In this document: one piece after another, positions 34,562-43,207 of the stretch | Position numbering within the stretch: the stretch's first letter is position 1 | Layout of the letters: the number at the start of each line of letters is the position of its first letter | NCBI RefSeq assembly: GCF_034669705.1 | Contig: NZ_JAXMOR010000018.1 | Span: 39,804-103,803, forward strand | Source: Marinovum sp034669705 | Lineage (GTDB): Bacteria; Pseudomonadota; Alphaproteobacteria; Rhodobacterales; Rhodobacteraceae | Length of the DNA stretch: 64,000 bases | Direction of reading: 5' to 3' | Position numbers and translations under genes: made by a program | Notes under the pieces: model-generated | The model's database searches: none | Seen by the model: only the letters and a program-made list of their open reading frames with translations | Told to the model about the DNA's origin: nothing

Positions 34562-36694
34562 TTACTCCGCGTCTTCCTCTTTCTTGGCTTCTTCGCCGGT
34601 CTCCTGGTCCACGACCTTCATCGACAGGCGGACCTTGCCGCGATCGTCGAAGCCCAACAGCTTGACCCAGACTTCCTGGCCTTCCTTCAGCACATCCGAG
34701 GGATGGTTCAGGCGGCGGTTCTCGATCTGGGACACATGCACCAGACCGTCGCGCTTGCCGAAGAAGTTCACGAAGGCGCCGAAATCGACGATCTTCACGA
34801 CCTTGCCCTTGTAGACCTTGCCTTCCTCGGGCTCGGCCACGATCGAGTGGATCATGTCGTAGGCGCGCTGGATGGCTTCCCCGTCGGGCGAGGCGATCTT
34901 GATGATGCCGTCGTCGTTGATGTCGACCTTGGCACCCGACTGCTCGACGATCTCGCGGATCACCTTGCCGCCGGACCCGATGACTTCACGGATCTTGTCG
35001 GTGGGGATCTGCATGGTCTCGATGCGCGGTGCGTGGACCGAGAATTCCGCAGCCCCGGTCAGCGCCTTGGACATCTCGCCCAGGATGTGCATCCGGCCGT
35101 CTTTCGCCTGCGCCAGGGCGGATTTCATGATGTCGGGCGTGATGCCAGCCACCTTGATGTCCATCTGCAGCGAGGTGATGCCGTTCTCGGTGCCGGCAAC
35201 CTTGAAGTCCATGTCGCCGAGGTGATCTTCGTCACCCAGGATGTCGGACAGGATCGCGTAGGAGCCGTCGTCCTCGAGGATCAGGCCCATGGCCACACCG
35301 GCAACCGCCGATTTCAGCGGAACGCCAGCGTCCATCATCGACAGCGAGCCGCCGCAGACGGAGGCCATCGAGGACGAGCCGTTGGATTCGGTGATCTCCG
35401 ACACGACGCGCACGGTATAGGGAAAATCGGTGGGCGCCGGCAGCACGGCTTGCAGCGCGCGCCAGGCCAGTTTGCCGTGACCGATCTCGCGGCGGCCCGG
35501 AGGGCCCACGCGACCCGCTTCGCCGACCGAATAGGGCGGGAAGTTGTAGTGCAGCAGGAAGTTGGACTTGAAGTTGCCGTGCAGCGCGTCGATGAACTGT
35601 TCGTCATCGCCGGTGCCCAGCGTGGTCACGACCAGGCCTTGCGTTTCACCACGGGTGAAGAGCGCCGAGCCGTGGGTCCGCGGCAGCAGGCCGGTCTCGC
35701 ATTCGATCTGGCGCACGGTGGTGGTGTCACGCCCGTCGATCCGCTTGCCGGTCTTGACCACGTCGCCGCGCAGGATGCCGGCTTCGAGCTTCTTGAGCGC
35801 CGAGCCAAGGTTCGGATCCTCGAGCTGCTCTTCGGTCAGCTTGTCCTTGATCGCGGCGCGTGCTTCGGAAACAGCAGTCGTCCGTTCCTGCTTGTCGGTG
35901 ATGGCGAAAGCGGCGCGCATCTGCTCTTCACCGGCGGCTTTCACCGCCTCGTAGAGCTCCGAGTAATCCGGTGCCTGGAAGTCGAAGGGCTCTTTCGCGG
36001 CTTCTTCGGCGAGCGAGATGATCAGGTCGACGACCGGCTGGATCTGCTCATGCGCAAAGGTCACCGCGCCCAGCATCTCGTCTTCGGTCAGCTCGTAGGC
36101 TTCCGATTCGACCATCATCACGGCGTCCTTGGTGCCGGCGACGACCAGATCGAGACGCTGTTCGGGGTTGAGGCGCAGGTTGTGCATGTCCTCGACCTCG
36201 GGGTTGAGGATGTACTCGCCATCCACATAGCCCACGCGGCAGCCGGCGATCGGGCCCATGAAGGGCGCGCCCGAGATCGTCAGCGCGGCCGAGGCGGCAA
36301 TCATCGCGACGATGTCGGGGTCGTTGACCAAATCGTGGCTCAGCACGGTGCACATCACCAGCACTTCATGCTTGAAGCCATCGACGAACAGCGGGCGGAT
36401 CGGGCGGTCGATCAGGCGGGCAGTCAGCGTCTCTTTTTCGGTCGGACGCGCCTCGCGCTTGAAAAAGCCGCCGGGCACCTTGCCGGCAGCGTAGTATTTT
36501 TCCTGGTAGTGCACGGTCAGGGGAAAGAAGTCCTGGCCCGGCTTGGGCTGCTTGGCAAAGGTCACGTTGGCCATGACGGAGGTCTCGCCCAGCGTGGCGA
36601 TGACCGAGCCGTCGGCCTGACGGGCAACCTTGCCGGTCTCCAGCGTGAGCGTCTCTTCGCCCCACTGCATGCTTTTCTTCGAGATATTGAACAT
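34562..36694 (-). CDS. pnp: polynucleotide phosphorylase
   Basis: This is a 710-residue 3'-5' exoribonuclease of the RNA degradosome. Two RNase PH domains (about 1-215 and 310-540) are joined by a helical domain. They are followed by a KH domain (TDKIREVIGSGGKVIREI near 558) and an S1 domain (VYKGKVVKIVDFGAFVNFFG near 620). The ATG at 36694 gives the usual MFNISKKSMQWG start; an adjacent upstream ATG is possible. rpsO lies upstream but is separated by an opposite-strand PilZ gene. Confidence 0.97.
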   Translation of the reverse strand: MFNISKKSMQWGEETLTLETGKVARQADGSVIATLGETSVMANVTFAKQPKPGQDFFPLTVHYQEKYYAAGKVPGGFFKREARPTEKETLTARLIDRPIRPLFVDGFKHEVLVMCTVLSHDLVNDPDIVAMIAASAALTISGAPFMGPIAGCRVGYVDGEYILNPEVEDMHNLRLNPEQRLDLVVAGTKDAVMMVESEAYELTEDEMLGAVTFAHEQIQPVVDLIISLAEEAAKEPFDFQAPDYSELYEAVKAAGEEQMRAAFAITDKQERTTAVSEARAAIKDKLTEEQLEDPNLGSALKKLEAGILRGDVVKTGKRIDGRDTTTVRQIECETGLLPRTHGSALFTRGETQGLVVTTLGTGDDEQFIDALHGNFKSNFLLHYNFPPYSVGEAGRVGPPGRREIGHGKLAWRALQAVLPAPTDFPYTVRVVSEITESNGSSSMASVCGGSLSMMDAGVPLKSAVAGVAMGLILEDDGSYAILSDILGDEDHLGDMDFKVAGTENGITSLQMDIKVAGITPDIMKSALAQAKDGRMHILGEMSKALTGAAEFSVHAPRIETMQIPTDKIREVIGSGGKVIREIVEQSGAKVDINDDGIIKIASPDGEAIQRAYDMIHSIVAEPEEGKVYKGKVVKIVDFGAFVNFFGKRDGLVHVSQIENRRLNHPSDVLKEGQEVWVKLLGFDDRGKVRLSMKVVDQETGEEAKKEEDAE

Positions 36695-37040
36695 CATCGT
36701 ATCCTGTATGGGGCGCTCCCGGGCGTATCCCGGGTCCCCGTTTGAGTGGCGGCCCCATTGCCGCCGACCCCTTTCATCATTTCATGCGCCGGGGTCGAAG
36801 CGTCACGTCTCAGATGGCCGGGGCATACAGGGTTTCGGTCCACTTGGAAAGGCGTGAGTTGGCGCGCCCCGGCGCCGCTGGCCCTTGCGGGCTTAAGGGT
36901 TTGGTAAAACCGCCCGTGCTAGGCAAGAGGGCCATCCTTGGTGCGCGGGCTGGCGCCCTGCGCCGCCCGGTGGCGGGCTGCCGGCCATGCGTTCTCTGGC
37001 TGGCGGTTCATTCCGGCGACTGGGGGCCGAGCCATTGTTG
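36695..37040. other. 346-base leader/promoter region of pnp and the divergent PilZ gene
   Basis: No gene is supported. Near pnp there is a CTCCCGGGCGTATCCCGGGT hairpin (around 36717), which could lie in the pnp 5' leader. At 36893-36907 there is TTAA-N7-GTAA, close to the CtrA consensus TTAA-N7-TTAA, on the PilZ side. Confidence 0.4.
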
Positions 37041-37883
37041 ATGCGATCCGATTTCAGACCTGTGCTTGCCATCTGCCTCCTGCTGGCTCTGACCGGCCCG
37101 GCGCGGGCGGCCGAGGGCCGATGCCACTACGAGGAATGGCTGTTGGGCCTGATCTATCAGAGCGAAACCATGGTGGACGAGATCGAGGCGGCCGGCCGAA
37201 CGCGTCACGGGGCCGTCTTGGCCATCACGCTGGCGGCGCATGACAGCGCGGCCCTGCGGCGCGCGCGGCAGCGCGACGGCTATGACGCGTATGCCCCGCT
37301 GGTGGCCCGGCACGTGGCAGCCGCGCGCGCGCTTCTGGCGCGCAGCAGCGCGCGCCCGGCGCTGCTGTCGTCGCTCAGGACCAGCACGGCGCAGCTGCTG
37401 GCCGCTGTGGCGCAGGTGGATTGCGCCGCCAAATACGCACCCACGGCGGCGGCCTCGGCCCAGTCAGGCACCCGGACCGTCGGCACCAGCGGCGGCAGCG
37501 GCGTCCGGTTGGCGATGGACTGGACCGCGGCGCCGGTTTTCCTGCTGGGCCTGGGGCTGCTGGGTGGCCTGGTTCTGCTCGAGCGGCGCACCCGGTCCCG
37601 CAAGCGCCGCAACCAACGGTTCGTCTGCGACATCGCCTGCAGCGTCCGGGTCGGTGGCACCGCGCATGACAGCCGGATCATCGATATCAGTGCCGCTGGC
37701 GCCAAGCTGAAGCTCGGGCTCGAGGGCGGCGGTGACCAGCCGGTCGAGATCACCTCTGGTGCCTTTCGGACCGCGGGCCGGGTGGCCTGGTCGAATGCGC
37801 ATTACTGCGGCGTGGTGTTTGACCGGCCGCTGTCTGCGGATGTTCTGCAACAGGCGATCCTGCCGCGGGCGGGGGCGGCCTGA
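37041..37883 (+). CDS. membrane protein with periplasmic domain and cytoplasmic PilZ domain
   Basis: This is a 280-residue protein with a signal sequence (about 1-23, ending ARA), a helical periplasmic region with two cysteines (about 24-160), a transmembrane helix (APVFLLGLGLLGGLVLLE, about 164-181) and a basic linker. A C-terminal PilZ domain (about 190-275) follows, with the c-di-GMP motifs RRNQR and DISAAGAKL. The start at 37041 gives the cleanest signal peptide. It may pass c-di-GMP state to the envelope; no partner is identified. Confidence 0.75.
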   Translation: MRSDFRPVLAICLLLALTGPARAAEGRCHYEEWLLGLIYQSETMVDEIEAAGRTRHGAVLAITLAAHDSAALRRARQRDGYDAYAPLVARHVAAARALLARSSARPALLSSLRTSTAQLLAAVAQVDCAAKYAPTAAASAQSGTRTVGTSGGSGVRLAMDWTAAPVFLLGLGLLGGLVLLERRTRSRKRRNQRFVCDIACSVRVGGTAHDSRIIDISAAGAKLKLGLEGGGDQPVEITSGAFRTAGRVAWSNAHYCGVVFDRPLSADVLQQAILPRAGAA

Positions 37884-37923
37884 CCGGAACTTTTCATCGG
37901 GTGGCGCGCAATGGCCGGACACG

Positions 37924-37953
37924 AAAACGCCCGCCAGTTTGCACTGGCGGGCG
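37924..37953 (-). terminator. terminator after rpsO
   Basis: Perfect 11-bp stem (37928-37938 with 37943-37953), TTGC loop in plus-strand reading, and TTTT on the minus strand. It lies 28 bases behind the rpsO stop and shows that rpsO is not co-transcribed with pnp by default. Confidence 0.88.
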
Positions 37954-37980
37954 CGCCCGATCCTTGCGGACCGTGAAACC

Positions 37981-38250
37981 TTAGCGGCGGATTTCGAGGC
38001 GCTTGATCAGGTCCTGATACCGCGCTTCTTCCTTGCCTTTGAGGTAGTCGAGCAGTTTCCGGCGCTGTGCGACGAGCTTCAGGAGGCCACGACGGGAGTG
38101 GTTGTCCTTCTTGTGGGTCTTGAAGTGCTCGGTCAGCGTGCGGATGCGCGAGGTGAGGATGGCCACCTGAACTTCGGGCGAGCCGGTGTCGCCGTCCTTG
38201 GTGGCGAATTCCTTCATCACGCGGGTTTTTTCTTCGACAGTGATCGACAT
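37981..38250 (-). CDS. rpsO: 30S ribosomal protein S15
   Basis: This is an 89-residue protein that binds 16S rRNA in the small subunit. LTEHFKTHKKDNHSRRGLL and RRKLLDYLKGKEEARY are the conserved rRNA-binding segments. AAGGAGACCCCG precedes the ATG at 38250. It has its own terminator and lies between the RTX and PilZ genes. Confidence 0.98.
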   Translation of the reverse strand: MSITVEEKTRVMKEFATKDGDTGSPEVQVAILTSRIRTLTEHFKTHKKDNHSRRGLLKLVAQRRKLLDYLKGKEEARYQDLIKRLEIRR

Positions 38251-38318
38251 CGGGGTCTCCTTTCGGAAATCTAAAGGGTTATGGCGCAAGCCGGGATGTC
38301 GTCCAGCAAGGCCCGTGG

Positions 38319-38345
38319 AGAAAGCCCCGACCGCAAGGCCGGGGC
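38319..38345 (-). terminator. terminator after the RTX repeat gene
   Basis: A 9-bp stem (38324-38332 with 38337-38345, one G-T pair) with a GCAA loop, followed by TTTCTCC on the minus strand. Confidence 0.65.
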
Positions 38346-38400
38346 AAGAGCGCCCTATAGGGCATTTCGCAGGCGTTGGAAAGGGCCGGGTGGTGCCGGC

Positions 38401-39414
38401 TCATGCGGCAGGGGGAAGCACCTCCCACAGCGCCGCCTCGGCCTCGGAGACCAGCAGGATATCGGCAAGGGACAGGTCTTCGGCCCCGCGCAGCAGCGCC
38501 ACCTCTGCGCCATCGACCGTCAGCCTCAGCACCTCGGGGTCCGCGGCGTCGCGGGTGAGCTCCACTTCGACGCTGTCGGAGGGGGGCTCGGCGACGAGCA
38601 ATATCTGGTCCGTTCCGGGCTCGAAATCGATCAGCGTCACCGGCGCGCTGCCGCCGCGCAGCAGGATATCATCGGCGCCGGCGCCGCCGGTGACCACATC
38701 GCCGCCATCGGCGAGGATGGTGTCGTCGCCGTCGTTGCCGTTGAGGTAATCCACCGCGTCGGAGCCGGTCTCGGTGCCGTCGAGCAGGTCGTCGCCCTGG
38801 CCGCCAAACAGCGAATCGCTCCCCAGGCCGCCCACTAGCGTATCGGCGTCGTGACCGCCGAGCAGACCGTCGTTGCCCTCGCCGCCGATCAGCGTGTCCT
38901 GGCCCTGGCCATCGGTCAGAACGTCGTCACCGGCACCGCCGTCAGAGCGGTCGTCGCCGCCATGACCGTAGAGCGAATCGTTGCCGGCCTCGCCGAGAAG
39001 GGAATCCGCGCCGCCCTCGCCATGCAGGGTATCGTCCTCGCTGCCGCCATGCAGCGTGTCGTCGCCGTCGCCGCCCCAGATCCAGTCCTCGCCCTGGTCA
39101 CCGGCCAGCAGGTCGTCGCCCCCCTGACCGTCGATGGCGTCGCTGCCGGCGCCGCCGGAAATCACCGAGGCGTCGCCCCCGGAGAGCGTGTCGGCGTCGC
39201 TGGTGCCGGTCAGGGGGTCGATCTCCGGGTTCTCCGGAGGGTCTGCCTCCGGATCCTCCAGGGGCACGATCATGTCGTTGGTCCCAAGCTCATCCTCGGT
39301 GAGCTCGGTCGCCTGAGCCCGGCCGGTCTGGTCTTCTTCGTCCTCGCCGATCGTTCCGATCATCATGACCGAACCGACAGCGGCCATGCCCAGCAGGCCC
39401 GCAATCAGCAACAT
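38401..39414 (-). CDS. membrane-anchored RTX (calcium-binding nonapeptide repeat) protein
   Basis: This is a 337-residue protein with a short N-terminal hydrophobic helix (about 1-22), an acidic Pro-rich linker (24-66) and about 15 GGxGxDxLx repeats (about 70-250). A C-terminal domain (about 255-337) resembles the region after RTX repeats. The repeats bind calcium and fold outside the cell. A GTTAACCAT motif, a CtrA half-site type, lies about 70 bases upstream. No type I secretion genes are adjacent, so export is unclear. Confidence 0.8.
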   Translation of the reverse strand: MLLIAGLLGMAAVGSVMMIGTIGEDEEDQTGRAQATELTEDELGTNDMIVPLEDPEADPPENPEIDPLTGTSDADTLSGGDASVISGGAGSDAIDGQGGDDLLAGDQGEDWIWGGDGDDTLHGGSEDDTLHGEGGADSLLGEAGNDSLYGHGGDDRSDGGAGDDVLTDGQGQDTLIGGEGNDGLLGGHDADTLVGGLGSDSLFGGQGDDLLDGTETGSDAVDYLNGNDGDDTILADGGDVVTGGAGADDILLRGGSAPVTLIDFEPGTDQILLVAEPPSDSVEVELTRDAADPEVLRLTVDGAEVALLRGAEDLSLADILLVSEAEAALWEVLPPAA

Positions 39415-39506
39415 GTTGATACACCCTCTTTCCCGCGGTCAGTATTCCAGAAACAGGGCGTCCTGAGCAAATCTTTTCCGCCGGAATGGTTAACGCCTTC
39501 AGGCGT

Positions 39507-40028
39507 TTACCCGGTGTTCACCACGAAATGCTGTGGCTTCTGCGCATAGGAGACATAGAGCGGATGCCGGGGCAGCCCGTGGCGGGTGAGCCCGAGGGTA
39601 AAGAGCTTGCTCGGTGCCCGGGCCAGCAGCGGCAGCGCCTCGGCGTCGCGGGCGCGATGGGCGCCATGCACGCCCCAGGCGGCCAGCACCATGTCGGCCG
39701 CCTCGCAGGCGCGGGCGAGATAGGCGTCGTTCTCCGGCCCCACCGGCGCCTCGGCGGCGCGCAGATCCGCCGGCGCGGTGGCGCGATAGGCAAAGAGGTT
39801 GACCACGTCGAGCGCGCCGAACCCCAGCAGCCGGGCGCGTTTCTCGCAGCGCGCGATGGTCGGGTCGTTGACCTTTTCGCTGGCGGTCGAGGGATTGAGC
39901 ATGACAAAGGCGAGCCGCCCCGCCGCCGCGTCCCAGACCCGGGTCAGCCGGTAGCGGTAGTGCCCGCAGTCGCTGTAGACCGCCTCGGACCGGCAGTCCG
40001 GGGTGTCGTGGGTCCGGGTGACGAGCAT
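39507..40028 (-). CDS. DUF1643 domain protein
   Basis: This is a 173-residue protein. RLTRVWDAAAGRLAFVMLNP, FVMLNPSTASEKVNDPTIAR and FTLGLTRHGLPRHPLYV match the DUF1643 family, found in bacteria and phages and of unknown function. It starts 3 bases after the truB stop, so it is co-transcribed with truB. A small hairpin directly follows the stop. Confidence 0.85.
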   Translation of the reverse strand: MLVTRTHDTPDCRSEAVYSDCGHYRYRLTRVWDAAAGRLAFVMLNPSTASEKVNDPTIARCEKRARLLGFGALDVVNLFAYRATAPADLRAAEAPVGPENDAYLARACEAADMVLAAWGVHGAHRARDAEALPLLARAPSKLFTLGLTRHGLPRHPLYVSYAQKPQHFVVNTG

Positions 40029-40031
40029 GGC

Positions 40032-40943
40032 TCAGTCGAGCACGAAGACGCGCGAGGGCTGCAGCTTGCCGCCGCGATACTCGCCGACTGCCACCGGTGT
40101 GCCGTGGTGGCTGACCCAGGCGGTTTCGCCGAACTCGACATCGCCGCCGCCGGTCACCTCGGCCGGGTTGCCGTTGCGCAGCCGGGTCATCGCTTCGAGC
40201 CCGCAATGCAGCTCGGGCAGCTCGCCCAGCCCGGTCTCGAGCGGCAGCAGCAGGGCGTCGAGATCGGCGGTCTGCGCCAGTTCCTCGATCCGGTCGAGCG
40301 TCACCGCATTGTCGAGATCGAACGGCCCGGACCAGACCCGCCGCAGGGTGACCACATGGCCGAAACAGCCCAGCACCCGGCCGAGATCGCGGGCGATCGA
40401 GCGCACGTAACCGCCCTTGCCGCAGGTCATCTCCAGCACCGCGGTATCGGCGTCGGGGCGGTCCACCAACAGCAGCTCCTCGACCCAGAGCGGGCGGGCA
40501 GCGATTTCGACATCCTCGCCGTCGCGGGCCAGTTTGTAGGCGCGTTCGCCGTCGATCTTCACCGCCGAGAACTTCGGCGGCACCTGCTCGATATCGCCGA
40601 CGAACTGACCGAGCGCCGCCTTGATCTCTTCGTCGGAGGGGCGCAGATCGGAGGTCTCGATCACCTCGCCCTCGGCGTCGTCGGTGTTGGTAGCGGCGCC
40701 CCAGCGGACGGTGAACTCATAGGCCTTCATCGCGTCGGTGACGTAGGGCACCGTCTTGGTGGCCTCGCCCAGTGCCACTGCCAACAGGCCGGTGGCCTCG
40801 GGGTCGAGCGTGCCCGCGTGGCCGGCCTTTTTGGCCTGGAACGCCCAGCGGACCTTGTTGACCACGGCGGTCGAGGTGGGCCCCGCGGGCTTGTCCACCA
40901 CCAGCCAGCCGGAAATGTCGCGCCCCTTGCGTTTGCGTCCCAT
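40032..40943 (-). CDS. truB: tRNA pseudouridine(55) synthase
   Basis: This is a 303-residue protein with catalytic D47 in GHAGTLDPEATGLL. It converts U55 to pseudouridine in the T-arm of tRNAs. GWLVVDKPAGPTS and GGYVRSIARDLG are also conserved. It normally lies between rbfA and rpsO; here a methyltransferase gene on the other strand separates it from rbfA. Confidence 0.96.
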   Translation of the reverse strand: MGRKRKGRDISGWLVVDKPAGPTSTAVVNKVRWAFQAKKAGHAGTLDPEATGLLAVALGEATKTVPYVTDAMKAYEFTVRWGAATNTDDAEGEVIETSDLRPSDEEIKAALGQFVGDIEQVPPKFSAVKIDGERAYKLARDGEDVEIAARPLWVEELLLVDRPDADTAVLEMTCGKGGYVRSIARDLGRVLGCFGHVVTLRRVWSGPFDLDNAVTLDRIEELAQTADLDALLLPLETGLGELPELHCGLEAMTRLRNGNPAEVTGGGDVEFGETAWVSHHGTPVAVGEYRGGKLQPSRVFVLD

Positions 40944-41077
40944 GATGTCTCCGCGATGTGATTGAAGCGCGGGGGATAGGAAACGCCGGCCCAGCCGTCA
41001 ATAGGGGGGCAAGAAAAACGGCGGGCTCCGGCCGTTCCGTGGTAGACTGTTGGCCTGCCAGGACAGCGAGGGCTCGG

Positions 41078-41890
41078 ATGGTGGAGAGCGACAAGCGGTT
41101 CACCGGATCGATCCCGGACGTCTATGACGCCTGGCTGGTGCCTTTGATCTTCGAGACATATGCCGCCGACATGGCGCGGCGGGTGGCGGCGCTGGGGCCG
41201 GGCGACGTGCTGGAGACCGCCGCCGGCAGCGGTGTGGTGGCCCGGGCTCTGGCGCCCCGTCTGCCAGAGGGCGCACGCTATGTGGTCTCCGATCTCAACC
41301 CGCCGATGCTGCGCCGGGGGGCGGCGCGCCAGCCGGCCGGCGGGCGGCTGCACTGGCAGCCGGCGGATGCGCTCGACCTGCCGTTCGGCGACGCCAGCTT
41401 CGACGTGGTCTGCTGCCAGTTCGGCGCGATGTTCTTTCCCGACCGGGTGGCCGGACATCGCGAGGCACGGCGCGTGCTGCGGCCGGGCGGTCGGTATATC
41501 TTCAGCGTCTGGGACGAGATCGCCGCAAACGGCTTTGCCGACTGCGTGACCCTGGCGCTGGAAGAGATGTTTCCCGACGATCCGCCGCGCTTTCTGGCCC
41601 GGGTGCCGCATGGCTATCACGATCCCGACCGCGTGCGCGCCGATCTGGCCGCGGCGGGGTTTGCCGAGGTCACGCTGGAGACGGTCGGCGGCGAGAGCCG
41701 GGCCGGGGCAGCCCGCGATCCGGCGATCGCCTATTGCCAGGGCACGCCTTTGCGCAGCGAGATCGAGGCACGCGGGCCGGCGGCTCTGGCCGAGGCCACC
41801 GACCTGGCAGAGGCGCGGATCGCCGAGCGCTATGGCCCCGGCCCGGTGCTGGCCCCGATCCGGGCACATGTGGTGTCTGCCGGACGGTGA
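41078..41890 (+). CDS. class I SAM-dependent methyltransferase
   Basis: This is a 270-residue protein with a UbiE/Methyltransf_11 fold. SAM motif I is VLETAAGSGVVARAL (near 44) and motif II is the DLPFGDASFDVVCCQFGAMFF segment, with LRPGGRYIFSVWD after it. The substrate is unknown. It is inserted between divergent rbfA- and truB-side genes on the opposite strand. Confidence 0.85.
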   Translation: MVESDKRFTGSIPDVYDAWLVPLIFETYAADMARRVAALGPGDVLETAAGSGVVARALAPRLPEGARYVVSDLNPPMLRRGAARQPAGGRLHWQPADALDLPFGDASFDVVCCQFGAMFFPDRVAGHREARRVLRPGGRYIFSVWDEIAANGFADCVTLALEEMFPDDPPRFLARVPHGYHDPDRVRADLAAAGFAEVTLETVGGESRAGAARDPAIAYCQGTPLRSEIEARGPAALAEATDLAEARIAERYGPGPVLAPIRAHVVSAGR

Positions 41891-41940
41891 CGACCGGGTC
41901 GGGTCCAAGCGCGGAGGCGCGGATCAGGGAGGCAGGCGTC

Positions 41941-41976
41941 CGGCGGTCAGACCCGGCGGTCAGACCCGGCGGTCAG
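41941..41976. repeat. 13-base tandem repeat, 2.8 copies
   Basis: CGGCGGTCAGACC repeats at 41941, 41954 and (first 10 bases) 41967. It lies between two convergent genes and abuts the stop of the phosphodiester glycosidase gene. Confidence 0.9.
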
Positions 41977-41977
41977 G

Positions 41978-42718
41978 TCAGGCGTCCGGCGTGACCACGG
42001 CGATGATCGGCCCCATCGGAAATCCGAGATCGCTGCGGCCGAGGTCGGGCGCATGCAGCCGCGAGACATTGCCGTCGAGAAACAGCGCCTGCGGCACCTT
42101 CAGCACGTCGCGAAAGAAGCTGGCGAATTCCCAGAAGGTGACGGTGTTGTTGGAGATCACGAAATACGCGGTGTCGCCGCGCTCGGAGGTGCCGACGCCG
42201 TTGCGGATGTAGCGCGAGGTGCCGTCGGGCAGGAAATCCGGGTGCAGATCGCCGTCGATTACCAGCATCGGGCCGGATTGCGTGGCATAGCGGCAGTCCG
42301 GCGCCTGTTCCAGATAGCGCAGCGTCTCGATCACGTCGGCGCGGTCCGGGCGCAGGCAGAGCACGCCGTTGGGCAGCAGGCCGAAGTTGCCGGGCCCCTC
42401 GCTGGCGATCACCCGCATCTCCTCGCGGCCGTCCTCGATGTAATGGCCCACCGGGTCCCGGTCGTCGTGGTACATGCCGCCGTTGGTGGCAAATCGCAGC
42501 TGCTTGCCCTCGGCCTGCACCGCGCGTTCGAGATTGGCAAAGGTGCCATAGGGCAGGCCGTTGTCATCGGCGCGGTAGAGCCGCAGCTCCTCCTCGCCGG
42601 GCTGCACCTTGCAGACCGTGAAGCGGTTGCCTTCGTGCCGCTCGTCGCTGCAGCTCACCGCCGCGGCCTCGCCGGCCGCCAGGAGCAGCAGGGCGGTCAG
42701 GGCGCCGCGCCGGCTCAT
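41978..42718 (-). CDS. phosphodiester glycosidase (NAGPA/DUF2233) family secreted protein
   Basis: This is a 246-residue protein with a signal peptide (about 1-20). FATNGGMYHDDRDPVGHYIE and ATQSGPMLVIDGDLHPDF are signatures of the family that includes human uncovering enzyme and phage/bacterial cell-wall glycosidases. Its ATG overlaps the rbfA stop (ATGA), so it is coupled to ribosome-assembly factor rbfA, an odd partner for an exported protein. Confidence 0.85.
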   Translation of the reverse strand: MSRRGALTALLLLAAGEAAAVSCSDERHEGNRFTVCKVQPGEEELRLYRADDNGLPYGTFANLERAVQAEGKQLRFATNGGMYHDDRDPVGHYIEDGREEMRVIASEGPGNFGLLPNGVLCLRPDRADVIETLRYLEQAPDCRYATQSGPMLVIDGDLHPDFLPDGTSRYIRNGVGTSERGDTAYFVISNNTVTFWEFASFFRDVLKVPQALFLDGNVSRLHAPDLGRSDLGFPMGPIIAVVTPDA

Positions 42719-43125
42719 TCGTCCGCGTCGCGGTCGTCCAGGTCGCGGCGGACGCTGTCCTGGGCGAACATCCGGCGGGTGTCCTCGAGCCGGTCGAAGG
42801 TGTCATCGAGCCGGAACCGCAGGTCGGGCGCGAACTTGATGGTCAGCTGCTTGCTGACCAGCCGCCGGATCTCGCCCTTGTTGCGGGCCAGAAGCGCGAC
42901 GACGTCCTCGCTGCCCTGGCCGCCCAAGGGGCAGACATAGGCGGTGGCGATGCGCAGGTCGGGCGACATGCGCACCTCGCCCACGGTGATCGACACGCGG
43001 TTGAGATCGGGGTCATGCACCTCGCCGCGCATCAGGAGCTCGGAGAGGGTCCGGCGGATCAGCTCGCCGACCCGAAGCTGGCGCTGCGAGGCGCCCTGAC
43101 CGTCTGGTATGTTGTTCTTAGCCAT
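42715..43125 (-). CDS. rbfA: 30S ribosome-binding factor A
   Basis: This is a 136-residue KH-like protein that matures the 16S 5' end. The features RQLRVGELIRRTLSELLMRG and APDLRFRLDDTFD are typical. The ATG at 43125 gives a normal-length product; a longer frame to 43665 would run antisense through dapB and is rejected. It diverges from dapB across 82 bases. Confidence 0.94.
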   Translation of the reverse strand: MAKNNIPDGQGASQRQLRVGELIRRTLSELLMRGEVHDPDLNRVSITVGEVRMSPDLRIATAYVCPLGGQGSEDVVALLARNKGEIRRLVSKQLTIKFAPDLRFRLDDTFDRLEDTRRMFAQDSVRRDLDDRDADE

Positions 43126-43207
43126 ATCCCGCAGATACGCTGTCGCGCGGGCTTTGCCAAGACGGGCGGCAGGCGGTATGTGAAGCCAAACCGCAGGAGA
43201 CAGAGAC

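Noticed and set aside
34430..36745. A 771-codon open frame antisense to pnp
   Set aside because: pnp is unmistakable; the antisense frame is compositionally abnormal and spans the pnp terminator.
38600..39250. A CRISPR array or DNA tandem array
   Set aside because: The regularity comes from codons of the RTX nonapeptide repeats; there are no identical repeats with unique spacers.
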